Source: Synechococcales cyanobacterium S06 (lineage in GTDB: Bacteria; Cyanobacteriota; Cyanobacteriia; Cyanobacteriales; JAABRE01). Taken from it: a DNA stretch of 64,000 nt. Positions 44,204 to 54,273 of the stretch are shown one piece after another. How positions within the stretch are numbered: position 1 is the first letter of the stretch; every line of letters begins with the position of its first letter. The position numbers and the translations under genes are program-made. The notes beneath the pieces were generated by a model, which had not been told where the DNA came from, did not search any database, and saw nothing but the letters and a program-made list of their open reading frames with translations. Location: NCBI GenBank assembly GCA_011391125.1, contig JAABRE010000006.1:35658-99657 (forward strand), in the 5' to 3' direction.

Positions 44204-45724
44204 ATGGCAAGTAATTGGCAATTTTTCCTACAAAAAAAAGGCTCTCGCTCCTGGAAAAGGATTTCATCATCAATGGTTGATTTACCGGAGGGTGTCTATC
44301 GAGTCATGGCCTCCACCCATCTGAAAAATACGGAAGTAAAAATTTGTGTTTTTCATCAGTACGCCAAAAAAGGGGAATCAAAACAGCGTTTTTACACTTC
44401 TTCTCACGTCACTGATGAGAAGGGATTATTGCCAATTTTGCCATTTACCTATTTAAAACCGGAAGTTTGGGAATTATTTTGTAATTTTAGTGATGATGGC
44501 CCTCCCGAAGAAACTTTAACCATTTCCATCAAAGAAATGACTGCCCAGATTAAACCCCAATTACAAATTATTTTAAATCAAGAGCATTTTATTTTAGAAA
44601 AAGATGAAAATTCAATTTTAATTTCTGGTGTCATTAAAAATCGCCAAAATTTCGGCGAGTTAACCGAACCTTTTGAGGGAAAGTTATATTCTCAATTAAG
44701 AAATTCTCACACTGGGGAAGTTTTGTTATCCAACCAAGAACCGGTTTTACAACAATTACCCTATAGTTTTAGCCAGGTTATTAATAATATTAATTGGTCC
44801 ATTGAATTAATTTTAGGTGAACTAATTTTATTGGATCAGAATTTGGATATTGTCACCCGTGAATCCTTCACTATTACCATTAATTTAGAACAGTTATTAC
44901 ATCGAGGGAAATATAAAAGATATAATAACCAGATTGAACTTTTACAATGGAATAAACCTGTTCATAATTATGAGCAATTACCCCATTCCGATGGTCAAGT
45001 TTTACCTCCTAAAATACCCACTAATCCTGGTTCTTATCGTACTAAAGTAATTGATTTACCACGTTTTTCTCAATCGCCAAATAACAATTCTGCTCCTTGT
45101 TTACCCCAGAATAATGGACATCAAACCACTGAGAATTCATCTTCTTTGGTGACAAAACCTCACCATGGTTCTGGTTTATCTTTACCACAAATTAAACCGA
45201 GATCGGTTAAAGTTGACCAAGAATTTGCTAGTTTAAATTTAGAAAATCGCTTTTTTTCTCGTTTATATAATTTAGCGGTACTTCCCCAGAATAATTATCA
45301 TAAATCTGAGGAGGAAAAACCATCTTTTGACGAGCAAGAAATTCCAGTTTTTCGGGGTAATATTTCTGATTTTATTACCCAGCAACAATTAGATTTTTTA
45401 TCCGTACCTAGTCCGATTTTAAATGTCTTTTCCGAGGAATTTAAACCAGGAAATCCCCTTAATATTAATCTTAAAATACCGAATTATACTAATAATATTT
45501 CTGTGAAACTTTGGTTACAAGATCGTCAAACGCGATCGCTGTTAATTGAGCCAATTTATGTCCATGGTTTCATTTTAAATGACCAAAACGAGTTAGAAAC
45601 TACCACCGAATTAACCATTCCATTTGGTAGTTTGGAAATAGTTGTCGAGGCGATCGCCATTGATCACAAAACGAAACGAGAAAGTTACAAAACCTCTTTA
45701 ATTCTAACCGTTTCACCGATTTAA
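44204..45724 (+). CDS. Conserved cyanobacterial protein, unknown
   Basis: 506 residues, starting 2 bp after hisS, so cotranscribed. The first 110 residues open WQFFLQKKGSRSWKRISSSM and LPEGVYRVMASTHLKNTEVK, a beta-rich domain. Residues about 260-330 are Pro/Asn/Ser-rich and probably disordered. The last 110 (LNVFSEEFKPGNPLNINLKI, then SVKLWLQDRQTRSLLIEP) look like an immunoglobulin-type fold. No signal peptide or enzyme motif is visible. Confidence 0.6.
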   Translation: MASNWQFFLQKKGSRSWKRISSSMVDLPEGVYRVMASTHLKNTEVKICVFHQYAKKGESKQRFYTSSHVTDEKGLLPILPFTYLKPEVWELFCNFSDDGPPEETLTISIKEMTAQIKPQLQIILNQEHFILEKDENSILISGVIKNRQNFGELTEPFEGKLYSQLRNSHTGEVLLSNQEPVLQQLPYSFSQVINNINWSIELILGELILLDQNLDIVTRESFTITINLEQLLHRGKYKRYNNQIELLQWNKPVHNYEQLPHSDGQVLPPKIPTNPGSYRTKVIDLPRFSQSPNNNSAPCLPQNNGHQTTENSSSLVTKPHHGSGLSLPQIKPRSVKVDQEFASLNLENRFFSRLYNLAVLPQNNYHKSEEEKPSFDEQEIPVFRGNISDFITQQQLDFLSVPSPILNVFSEEFKPGNPLNINLKIPNYTNNISVKLWLQDRQTRSLLIEPIYVHGFILNDQNELETTTELTIPFGSLEIVVEAIAIDHKTKRESYKTSLILTVSPI

Positions 45725-45944
45725 GTTCATCCGTGACAACTGGATTTGATGACTATTTTTTCATCAAATCCAGTGAAAAGATCGCAATCTTCTTGAGTTG
45801 GTAGTGGAGACTTTGCTCCTGTGTCACCCTACTACCATCTGCATTGCGAGCAAGAATTTTTTAAATTTTCAACACTCCTCAAGCTTTAATTGTTAAATTT
45901 TGTTAAGAATTGGATCACTTTTTAGATTATTTAGCTATATTTAC

Positions 45945-45968
45945 ATACGTACGCATATACGTACGTAT
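45945..45968. promoter_or_regulatory. 9-bp perfect palindrome upstream of the giant surface gene
   Basis: ATACGTACG (45945-45953) and CGTACGTAT (45960-45968) with a 6-bp spacer lie 86 bp before the ATG. The 329-bp spacer 45725-46053 has no gene. It is a candidate operator. Confidence 0.4.
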
Positions 45969-46053
45969 AACTTTGCGTATAGGCAGTGAAATCAATTCTT
46001 GAAGCTTTAAAAAATAATTTTAACAATCATTAATTAACAAGAGGAATTTAATC

Positions 46054-49000
46054 ATGGAAGACGATAGTTTAGATCAGAGTTTAATGGATCCGTTAGTGGG
46101 TGAATTGACTGAATCTCTACCCACAGTGACCACCGATAAACAGGATTACGCACCGGGCGAAACCGTGACGATTACGGCGAGGGGTTTTGAGGCCGGTTCG
46201 ACGATTACGTTGGCGATCGCCGACGACCCCAACGATCCCGGCGATGATGGCGATGCGGATGTTTATCAACCCTTTTCGATTACAGATGGGGGCGAAGGTG
46301 ACTTAGACGGGGTCGCCAATGGACAAATTATTACGACCTGGATCGTGCCAAAAGATAACAACGGCACGGGTAGCGGCACTCCCGATGCGTTAAATGCCAC
46401 CCTGATTTTGACAGCGACGGGCGATGGTATTGATCACAGGTTTGGCACCATCGATGACCAGGTAGCGACGACGACGTTTACCGATGCAGATACTGATCGA
46501 GTTCCGGTGCAGTTTTTCTACGTGCCGTTCCCTGAAGACCAGCTATTGCAGGGACTCCAGGCCATTGAGGCTGGCAGTACGAGTCCTGATCCCGTGAATC
46601 CCGTTCAAACCTACATCTCGATCGCTGCGATCGCCAACAACACCATCGTTTACTACGATCAGTGGGAGAACGGCTATGATGGCGACATCGCTAACCCTCT
46701 GAATTTGTATAGCACAAGCAACTTGGGTGGCACGCAAATCTGGGGCGATGGCAATACTGCCAATGGAGCGGCACCGGGGGTCACCACGAATGCCGGCGAT
46801 GTCATCAATGCAGGAACGGTGATTGTCTTGAACAATTCCGTCAGTACCACCAATCTTTCGGCGATCGACTTTGATGGTCGGGACAAGATCGCCGCAACCC
46901 AAACCATCGCTGTGACTAAAACTGGCTGGGCTTCGGGTTCAAACACTCTGCTGGCAGGATCAGTGGAAGTTTTCGATACCAACAACTGGGGAACGGACTA
47001 TCGTGCTCCGGTGGGCGTAAACATCCCTGACGCTACCGATTTTCAGATGTTTGAGTACACCAGTTTGGCGATTATGGCTGGTGAAGGGGGAGCACTCATC
47101 AGCTTCGATAATAATAACGACGGTGATTTTCTTGATACTGGAGAGTTCCAGAATCAGATTTTGTTAGAGGGAGAGAGCCGCTTTATCAATGGTGGCGTTA
47201 ATGTGGGGGCAAAGGTCTCATCCGACAAGCCAGTACAAGTGGATATCCTCACCGGTGACATCGGCTCCAGCTACGAGAGCCGAGATTCGGCACTGTTACC
47301 GACCAATTTGTGGTCCAGCAGTTACTATACACCGGTATCAACCCCCGACCAAGCCCAAGAGAGAGCCGGAACTGACACGACGGTCTGGCTATACAATCCC
47401 GGCACAAGTCAGATCTCCGTCACCTATGAACGGCGTGAGAGTGGAGTTTTAACCTCCTCCACAATTACTGTCCCCGGTGGTACAGCCGGCGGCTATGTCA
47501 AGCAAATCATTCCCGATGGTTCGGGAGCGCATTTCTTTACTCTAGGTAACGAGAAATTCTACGCCTTCTCGACCACCAACTCTACCGATACGAATACAAA
47601 CGGCAACCAAGCATGGGACTGGGGGTTCTCGCTCATTCCCCAAGATTCGCTGACACCTCAGGTGCTCATTGGTTTGGGAATCGGTCGCGATCCCACATCC
47701 TCCATCAGTCCCAACGAAAACGGTAATCCGGTCTGGGTTACGCCCGTCGGCAATGGTGAGACGGCCGTCGATGTCTATGTAGATTTCGATGCCAATCCTT
47801 CCACCGGCAGCCTCACCGATCCCAACGGCAACAAATACGACCAGAAGCTTAGCCTCAAGGAACTCGAACGGGCTAAGGTTTACGACACGGACGATGGCAA
47901 CCAAACCGGGACACTGATCTATACCCTAGGGTCTGGCGTCAAGCTGGCGGCAGCCTGGGGACAAGATCCAACGACAGCTAACCGTTTGGCTCCGGGTTTG
48001 GATGTGGGTACGGGAGTCGTCCCCCTACCGCTATTTTCGGCAGGCAAGAACGGCACGCTGTCTGACGATAAGGATAACAGTGGAAATGTAAGCCCAGGCG
48101 ATGAAATAATCTATAAAATTGTCGTCAACAACACCAGCCGCGCTCCCGTGCCTAATATTCTGCTGAAGGATAACCTCCCCGCCGATACGACTTACGTTGC
48201 TAATAGCACCACATTCAAGAATGCTCTTGGCGTTACGACCCCAATTGCTGACGATGCTGACGATGGTTCGGGGACAGCTTTCCCTCTGGATGGAAGCGGT
48301 AGCCTCCTCGACAATGTCACCGCTCTGCCAGTTGGCGGGTCATACGAAGTGACCTTCAAGGTGACCATCGACAGTTTCCCCAATTTAACCCCAGGCACCA
48401 CACAAATCCTGAACACAGGTTCAGCCACCGCCGTCGGTACCACGATCCCCTTTTCAGATACGACTCCGCTCAACTTCAGCACCAATATTAATATCGAGAA
48501 GTTCACTAACGCAGAAGATGCGGATAGTGAAACAGGACCGTTTATCTTGGTTGGCAGTCCAGTAACTTGGACTTACAATGTCACCACGACTGGTAACGTT
48601 TGGCTCTCAGGCATTTCTGTCACCGATAGCGTATCCGGTGTCAATCCCACCGCTGTAGATGCCAACTACGACGGCAAGAACGACGGCGACACAAACCAAG
48701 ACAACATCCTCCAACCCGGCGAAACTTGGCTCTACCAAGCTACCGGTACCGCCACCCCCGGACAGTACAGCAACATCGGCACTGCAACTGGCAACCCTGT
48801 TTACAATGACGGCACCACACCAATTCCTGGCTTGTCTAGTCCTAGCGATACCGACTGGAGCCATTACTTTGGTGCCGCTCCCTCGCTGACCATTGACAAG
48901 TTTTTCACCAACGCAGATGACGCAATTGTGGATACCGCTGGTGAAACCATTGAGTACACCATCGTGGTGGACAACACCGGTAATGTTGACCTCACCAACG

Positions 49001-50682
49001 TAGTGTTAACCGATGCCTTTGCTGGTGGTGCAACCTTAACCAGTGGTGATACCAACACCAACAACATCCTGGAAACCACAGAAACTTGGACTTACACTGC
49101 TGATTACGTTGTTACTCAAGCTGACCTCAATGCTGGTGGTACTTTGACCAACGTGGCGACGGTGGATACCAACCAAACCGACCCACAATCTGATGATGCC
49201 ATTAGCACGGTACAGCAAAATCCATCCTTAACCATTGATAAAGTTGCAAATAATCAATCCGTGACCGCAGCAGGTCAAGTAATTAATTACACCTACACCG
49301 TGACCAATACAGGCAACCAAACCCTAACTGGAGTTACCTTAAGTGATGACAACTTCACCCCAAGTAATACAGGTGATGATTTTAATCCGATTTTCTTTGG
49401 TGGGGATATCAATGGGGACAACAACTTAGATGTTGGAGAAAGCTGGATTTATACAGCCAGTCATACTGTGACTCAAGCAGAAATTGATGCTGGTACAAAT
49501 TTAGTTAACGTTGCCACAGCTGATTCTAACCAAACCGAGCCAAAAACTGACACTGAAACTGTTGAAATCCCACAAAACGACCTCCCAACCAACATTGAAA
49601 TCGACAAGGTGACTACCAATGGAACCCTAACGGGCGACGGCATCACGGTTGCGGCCGGAAGTGCTATTCAGTGGATATATACAGTAAAGAACACAGGGGT
49701 TTTAAGCCTCAATAACGTCAGCGTGACCGATGACAACGGTACTTCAGGCGATCCAAGTGATGACTTCCAGGCCACCTTAAATACCAGTACGGATGTTGGT
49801 AATGACGGCATTCTCTCTCCTAATGAGACCTGGACTTACACGTACTCGAGTACGGCGGTTGCTGGCAGCTATAACAATATCGGCACGGTTACATCTGAGA
49901 CTGTCAGTTTGAGTGATAATCGCACCCCCACCGCTAATGACTCTAGCAGCTATACCGGCGAATCAGCCATTACGCCGCCAGGTGTTCGTACTCCTGGTTT
50001 CTGGCAGAACACCACATGGCAGAGGTTCTGGGATGGCCACGCCAATAATCAACCGGCACAAGCTGGGACTACCAACTTCCCCACTGGCGACCTGTTCCAT
50101 TCGCCTTACACCAATTCTGCCACAGCTGGACAAGTCCTCGATCCGGTGACTAACAGTTATCAAATCGGGCTGCTCATCGGCGACTACAACCGCAATGGCA
50201 TGACTGACACAGGGGAAGATACCCTCTTCTACACCCTTGATCAGGCACGCAAGATTGTTGATTCTAGTCAGCACCCGAAAGGAGGGCAAAAAGATGATCG
50301 GTACACCCTCGGACGTGATCTCGTGGCTAGTTGGTTGAATTATCTCGCTGGCAACCCCATTGATACCGCCAATTCCACCGATAAGGATGCCCGCTACTAC
50401 ATCAACGAGGCTGTTGATTGGCTGCAAGCCTTAACCCCAGACGAAAATGGCGATCAAAAGGGCGATGGCGCACTCAATCAACTGGTCAACAGCACGGTAA
50501 ATAGCCCGACTGTCAATTCCTACTGGAACACTGGTATTACCAGCGCAACGGGTTTACCAAGTCCCTACAACTTGAACACTGCTGCTGGTTTCTCCCTAGA
50601 TGCTGGCAACACTATCCACACACAACTGGATAAGTATAACAATGGTTTAGGCTTGGCTGATGGGGTCTTCCACGGAGGCTAA
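46054..50682 (+). CDS. Giant surface/secreted protein with DUF11/DUF7507-type repeats
   Basis: 1542 residues, acidic and Cys-poor. There is no Sec signal (MEDDSLDQSLMDPLVGELTE), so type-I or another export route is needed if it is exported. Order: Ig-like strand pattern DKQDYAPGETVTITARGF (about 28-130); a large domain (about 150-655) resembling IgGFc-binding-type regions (ITNA... TVWLYNPGTSQISVTYERR); repeats starting near 660, 811, 945, 1058 and 1180, each with a KxVxNNTxxx...LTNV...TYTA pattern; and a C-terminal domain from GVRTPGFWQNTTWQRFWDG (about 1311). DNA is clearly more GC-rich than the flanks, suggesting transfer. A strong terminator follows. Confidence 0.8.
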   Translation: MEDDSLDQSLMDPLVGELTESLPTVTTDKQDYAPGETVTITARGFEAGSTITLAIADDPNDPGDDGDADVYQPFSITDGGEGDLDGVANGQIITTWIVPKDNNGTGSGTPDALNATLILTATGDGIDHRFGTIDDQVATTTFTDADTDRVPVQFFYVPFPEDQLLQGLQAIEAGSTSPDPVNPVQTYISIAAIANNTIVYYDQWENGYDGDIANPLNLYSTSNLGGTQIWGDGNTANGAAPGVTTNAGDVINAGTVIVLNNSVSTTNLSAIDFDGRDKIAATQTIAVTKTGWASGSNTLLAGSVEVFDTNNWGTDYRAPVGVNIPDATDFQMFEYTSLAIMAGEGGALISFDNNNDGDFLDTGEFQNQILLEGESRFINGGVNVGAKVSSDKPVQVDILTGDIGSSYESRDSALLPTNLWSSSYYTPVSTPDQAQERAGTDTTVWLYNPGTSQISVTYERRESGVLTSSTITVPGGTAGGYVKQIIPDGSGAHFFTLGNEKFYAFSTTNSTDTNTNGNQAWDWGFSLIPQDSLTPQVLIGLGIGRDPTSSISPNENGNPVWVTPVGNGETAVDVYVDFDANPSTGSLTDPNGNKYDQKLSLKELERAKVYDTDDGNQTGTLIYTLGSGVKLAAAWGQDPTTANRLAPGLDVGTGVVPLPLFSAGKNGTLSDDKDNSGNVSPGDEIIYKIVVNNTSRAPVPNILLKDNLPADTTYVANSTTFKNALGVTTPIADDADDGSGTAFPLDGSGSLLDNVTALPVGGSYEVTFKVTIDSFPNLTPGTTQILNTGSATAVGTTIPFSDTTPLNFSTNINIEKFTNAEDADSETGPFILVGSPVTWTYNVTTTGNVWLSGISVTDSVSGVNPTAVDANYDGKNDGDTNQDNILQPGETWLYQATGTATPGQYSNIGTATGNPVYNDGTTPIPGLSSPSDTDWSHYFGAAPSLTIDKFFTNADDAIVDTAGETIEYTIVVDNTGNVDLTNVVLTDAFAGGATLTSGDTNTNNILETTETWTYTADYVVTQADLNAGGTLTNVATVDTNQTDPQSDDAISTVQQNPSLTIDKVANNQSVTAAGQVINYTYTVTNTGNQTLTGVTLSDDNFTPSNTGDDFNPIFFGGDINGDNNLDVGESWIYTASHTVTQAEIDAGTNLVNVATADSNQTEPKTDTETVEIPQNDLPTNIEIDKVTTNGTLTGDGITVAAGSAIQWIYTVKNTGVLSLNNVSVTDDNGTSGDPSDDFQATLNTSTDVGNDGILSPNETWTYTYSSTAVAGSYNNIGTVTSETVSLSDNRTPTANDSSSYTGESAITPPGVRTPGFWQNTTWQRFWDGHANNQPAQAGTTNFPTGDLFHSPYTNSATAGQVLDPVTNSYQIGLLIGDYNRNGMTDTGEDTLFYTLDQARKIVDSSQHPKGGQKDDRYTLGRDLVASWLNYLAGNPIDTANSTDKDARYYINEAVDWLQALTPDENGDQKGDGALNQLVNSTVNSPTVNSYWNTGITSATGLPSPYNLNTAAGFSLDAGNTIHTQLDKYNNGLGLADGVFHGG

Positions 50683-50737
50683 ATCCAGTCGAACAATTTA
50701 AGTTAGGCGGGAATCTTTCCCGACTAAACTAGAGTAA

Positions 50738-50771
50738 AAATCCCTGCCCAGATTACCTTGGGCAGGGATTT
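50738..50771 (+). terminator. Strong terminator after the surface-protein gene
   Basis: A 13-bp perfect stem: AAATCCCTGCCCA (50738-50750) and TGGGCAGGGATTT (50759-50771), 8-nt loop, followed by AAATTTT. A smaller hairpin CGGGAA-TCT-TTCCCG (50708-50722) lies just upstream. Confidence 0.9.
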
Positions 50772-50927
50772 AAATTTTCAGACTAACGTTTTTACCACAA
50801 TTACCATCACATTTACCACAATTTTTTCTCAATTAGAGAAAGACAAATAATTTTAAATTTATCATTAAATTGCTCTCCCTACAGTTTAATAAAGTCAAGA
50901 AAACTAAATGCTTTTTAACTGATATGA

Positions 50928-51845
50928 TCAGCTAATCTTAACTTTTTTGGCATATTGATAAACCGCTTTTACGTTATACCAATTAAGGAAAATTCGGGCG
51001 ATTTCTAAGGCTAATTGGGGTTTATTTTGCTTTAGTAACCACTGTAATAAAGGTTTCATCGTGTTTTCATTTAAAAGGCCTCCTAATGTTAATATTCCCC
51101 ATAAAATACGGTGTAAAACAGTCATTTGGATCATCATTTTTACCGCCAAAGTTGGGTGTTTTTGGTAAAATAAAACCCCCATTTTCCCTCTTTGTTGTTC
51201 CTGTTCAATTAAGTTGGGAATTTGCTCTAAATTAAAGGGAGGGTGCCAATGATAACCCACGGCTTCGGGACATTTGATTAATTTTAACCCTAATTTTTTT
51301 AACCTTACGCCTAATTCTAAATCTTCCCAACCATATAACTGAAAATTGGTATCAAATAAACCAGCTTTTTCTAACCAGTTACGATGAATTGCCACATTTC
51401 CTGTCGCAAAATAGGCAGCAGAATAGTCGGTAATTTTATATTTTTCGGCGGTAGGATTATCAAAATTACAGGTATTTATAACCGCTCCATAGGTAAAAAT
51501 AGGATTATTTTGCTCAAAATCTTTGCCGATCCCTAAAGCATTGGCGTGAAATTCTAAGAAGGTTTCTGTTACTACTAAATCACTATCAATAAAAACAATT
51601 ATATCTCCTTTTGCCTGCATTACTCCTAAGTTTCTGGCAATAGCTGGTCCTTGGTGATTTTGCAAAAATAACTTTACATGGGCTAACTTTTGTTTATTTT
51701 CTGTTAGCCAAGCTATGGTTTCATCGGTCGAACCATCATCCACCACAATTATTTCATAATCCTTAAAAGTCTGGTTTTCTAAAGCTAATAAACACTTCTC
51801 TAAAATCGGTAAACGATTATAAGTGGGAATAATTACACTAAACAT
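50928..51845 (-). CDS. Family-2 glycosyltransferase
   Basis: 305 residues from the ATG at 51843-51845 (MFSVIIPTYNRLPILEKCLL). A TTG at 51896 would add 17 residues but lies inside a palindromic repeat and is unlikely. GT2 motifs are EIIVVDDGSTDETI, GPAIARNLGVMQAKGDIIVF and IDSDLVV (DXD). A C-terminal YGWEDLELGVRLKKLGLKL block is typical of chondroitin/galactosyl-type GT2 enzymes that invert. Acceptor unknown. It is convergent with the surface-protein gene. Confidence 0.88.
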   Translation of the reverse strand: MFSVIIPTYNRLPILEKCLLALENQTFKDYEIIVVDDGSTDETIAWLTENKQKLAHVKLFLQNHQGPAIARNLGVMQAKGDIIVFIDSDLVVTETFLEFHANALGIGKDFEQNNPIFTYGAVINTCNFDNPTAEKYKITDYSAAYFATGNVAIHRNWLEKAGLFDTNFQLYGWEDLELGVRLKKLGLKLIKCPEAVGYHWHPPFNLEQIPNLIEQEQQRGKMGVLFYQKHPTLAVKMMIQMTVLHRILWGILTLGGLLNENTMKPLLQWLLKQNKPQLALEIARIFLNWYNVKAVYQYAKKVKIS

Positions 51846-51872
51846 TTGATTAATAAATTTATACTTTTTCGA

Positions 51873-51922
51873 TTTGTAGTTGCGATTTATTGCCAAAGAT
51901 AGCGCTAAAGCGCAACTACAAA
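51873..51922. repeat. REP-like palindrome
   Basis: Perfect 12-bp arms TTTGTAGTTGCG (51873-51884) and CGCAACTACAAA (51911-51922) enclose AGCGCTAAAG, related to the TTCGTTGTTG family by its core. Confidence 0.8.
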
Positions 51923-52024
51923 CCCAAATGTTAACAATCTGTAAAAAATCTTAACCTATTTTCTGGTATTAAAAATGGGGATCAAGTTACCCTAAAAAAG
52001 GAATCTTAAAAAAATAGGAACATT

Positions 52025-53443
52025 ATGGCAAAACGCACTTTTGGAGTCATTGGTTTAGCAGTCATGGGCGAAAACCTCGCTCTCAACGTTGAAAGTAGAG
52101 GCTTTCCCATTGCAGTATATAATCGAACTGCTGCAAAAACCGAAGACTTTATGGCTAAAAGAGCAATTGGTAAAGATGTCAAAGCCGCTTACAGTCTTGA
52201 GGAATTTGTGCAGGTTTTGGAAAGACCCCGCAAAATTTTAGTGATGGTGAAAGCAGGCCAGCCAGTTGATGCCGTAATTCAAGAGCTGAAACCCTTATTA
52301 GAAGAGGGAGACATGATTATTGACGGCGGAAACTCCCTCTATGAAGACACCGAAAGACGCACCATTGAATTAGAAGCCACGGGTTTAGGCTTTGTTGGCA
52401 TGGGAGTCAGCGGCGGAGAAGAAGGAGCACTCAACGGACCAAGTTTAATGCCCGGAGGCACAGAAAGTGCCTATAAAGAATTAGAGCCCATTTTAGTGAA
52501 AATTGCTGCCCAAGTTGACGACGGTCCCTGTGTCACCTACATCGGTCCGCGGGGTGCTGGACATTACGTCAAAATGGTCCACAACGGGATTGAATACGGC
52601 GATATGCAGTTGATTGCGGAAGCTTATGATTTACTGAAAAATGCCGCAGGATTGAGCAATGACGAGCTACACGAAGTATTTGCGGCTTGGAATGAGACAG
52701 ATGAGTTAAATTCCTTTTTAATTGAGATTACTGCCGATATTTTTAAGTATATTGACTCCGAAACTAATCAGCATTTAATTGACTTCATTGTCGATTCCGC
52801 CGGACAAAAAGGCACTGGCACTTGGACTGTCATGAATTCCTTACAATTAGGAGTGCCAATTCCTACCATTTATGCAGCAGTTTATGCTAGGGCTATGTCA
52901 TCCTACAAAACTGAGCGGGTTGCTGCTTCTAGCCAATTGACTGGACCAGTGGTTAAATTCGATGGCGAAGTGGATCGGTTAGTGAATCAAATTAGAGATG
53001 CGCTATACTGCTCCAAAATGTGTTCCTATGCCCAAGGAATGGCACTTATTAGCAAGGCTTCGGCAGATTTTGACTATAATCTTGATTTGGGAGAAATCGC
53101 CCGTATTTGGAAGGGTGGCTGTATTATTCGAGCAGGTTTCCTCGATAAAATTAAGTCGGCTTTTCATGACAACCCCAGTTTGCCGAATTTACTGTTAGCT
53201 CCTGAGTTTAAACAATCAATTTTAGACCGTCAGGAAGCTTGGCGGGAAGTATTGATTACTGCGAACAAACTTGGTCTGGCAGTTCCTGCTTTTAGCGCCT
53301 CTTTAGATTATTTCGACAGTTATCGCCGAGCTACTCTACCCCAAAATTTAACCCAAGCTCAACGTGATTATTTCGGCGCACATACCTATGAACGCACCGA
53401 CAAACCCCGTGGCGAATTTTTCCACACCGAATGGAGCAAATAA
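52025..53443 (+). CDS. gnd: 6-phosphogluconate dehydrogenase, decarboxylating
   Basis: 472 residues, the long NADP-type enzyme of the oxidative pentose-phosphate pathway: 6-phosphogluconate to ribulose-5-phosphate, CO2 and NADPH. The NADP fold begins GVIGLAVMGENLALNVESRG. The catalytic Lys is in HYVKMVHNGIEYGDMQ (about 183). The conserved end region has DYFGAHTYERTDKPRGEFFH. HIP1-rich and with the codon use of core genes. Two tandem REP units follow its stop directly. Confidence 0.95.
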   Translation: MAKRTFGVIGLAVMGENLALNVESRGFPIAVYNRTAAKTEDFMAKRAIGKDVKAAYSLEEFVQVLERPRKILVMVKAGQPVDAVIQELKPLLEEGDMIIDGGNSLYEDTERRTIELEATGLGFVGMGVSGGEEGALNGPSLMPGGTESAYKELEPILVKIAAQVDDGPCVTYIGPRGAGHYVKMVHNGIEYGDMQLIAEAYDLLKNAAGLSNDELHEVFAAWNETDELNSFLIEITADIFKYIDSETNQHLIDFIVDSAGQKGTGTWTVMNSLQLGVPIPTIYAAVYARAMSSYKTERVAASSQLTGPVVKFDGEVDRLVNQIRDALYCSKMCSYAQGMALISKASADFDYNLDLGEIARIWKGGCIIRAGFLDKIKSAFHDNPSLPNLLLAPEFKQSILDRQEAWREVLITANKLGLAVPAFSASLDYFDSYRRATLPQNLTQAQRDYFGAHTYERTDKPRGEFFHTEWSK

Positions 53444-53444
53444 G

Positions 53445-53577
53445 TTGGCTCGTTGTTGGGCTTCAGCCCAAGCAGATTCAGGGCTAGAGCATCAACAACG
53501 AACTGGATTAACTTGGCTCGTTGTTGGGCTTCAGCCCAAACATAGGTGGGGCTAGAGCATCAATAACGAACTAAATT
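53445..53577. repeat. Two tandem REP-like units after gnd
   Basis: Units begin at 53445 and 53513 (68-bp period), each starting TTGGCTCGTTGTTGGGCTTC, with GGGCTTCAGCCC and a GGGCTAGAGCATCAACAACG-type right arm. The second unit covers the stop codon of the facing gene (TAG, 53571-53573). Confidence 0.85.
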
Positions 53578-54269
53578 AAATGTTGATAATGGTTTAAAGG
53601 TAAATTGGTGCGATTTTTTAGGTCGATTACTGAAGAATATAAGCCATTTTTTTCCCTTTCGACTACTATTTTTCTCGCTATTTCTGGAGTTATTCCACTT
53701 TCGATTAATTGACTTTCAGAAAACTTATTTAAACGTTGCCAAGAAATTGCAAAATCCTGATTAATATCATAACTAAATGTTACTAAAGGTTCGATTTTAT
53801 ACACATAACTTTCAGGTATTCCAGCGACATCGGTTAATTCTTCTATGCTAGTAAAAGTAAAACCATCTTTTCTGATTGCTTCGATTTGATTAGCATAAAC
53901 GATGGGTAAATCTAAATTATATACTAAGTCATCTTTTGAGGCTGTATTTATATCGATTTTACCTCGATATTCTGCGACAATATTCGCAGTTTCTCTGTCC
54001 GTAATAGCTACTTTTTTAAGACTGGTTTTTAGTAAATATTTTTTCTTTAAATAAAAAGATGTTCCTATTTGAAATAACCAGATTAAAGGGAAGATTTCAG
54101 TAGAAGCTAAAATTAAGCTGATTCCTGTAATACCTAATCCTAACCAAATCCAAGGTTTAGTTTTCGTCTGATTTCCTGCATATACGAAACTTAATCCTCC
54201 GAAAACAGGAATAAAAGAATACCATAACCAGTTAGGTGTTTTTCTTAAAATAGTAGATAAATCTGACAT
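53571..54269 (-). CDS. Membrane protein with helix-hairpin-helix (ComEA-like) domain
   Basis: 232 residues. Residues about 15-80 contain two or three membrane helices (LWYSFIPVFGGLSFVYAG, then WIWLGLGITGISLILAS). The C-terminal 130 residues hold helix-hairpin-helix motifs: KIDINTASKDDLVYNLDLPI (about 104-123) and a second turn with LTDVAGIPESYVYKI. ComEA-like domains bind DNA, but this one lies on an N-terminal anchor of unclear topology. It is the third gene of a leftward operon with a TM2 protein and a small membrane protein. Confidence 0.72.
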   Translation of the reverse strand: MSDLSTILRKTPNWLWYSFIPVFGGLSFVYAGNQTKTKPWIWLGLGITGISLILASTEIFPLIWLFQIGTSFYLKKKYLLKTSLKKVAITDRETANIVAEYRGKIDINTASKDDLVYNLDLPIVYANQIEAIRKDGFTFTSIEELTDVAGIPESYVYKIEPLVTFSYDINQDFAISWQRLNKFSESQLIESGITPEIARKIVVEREKNGLYSSVIDLKNRTNLPLNHYQHLI

Positions 54270-54273
54270 ATAT

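Noticed and set aside
51846..51896. N-terminal extension of the glycosyltransferase from the TTG at 51896
   Set aside because: The extension lies inside a palindromic repeat and a good ATG directly precedes the conserved FSVIIPTYN.
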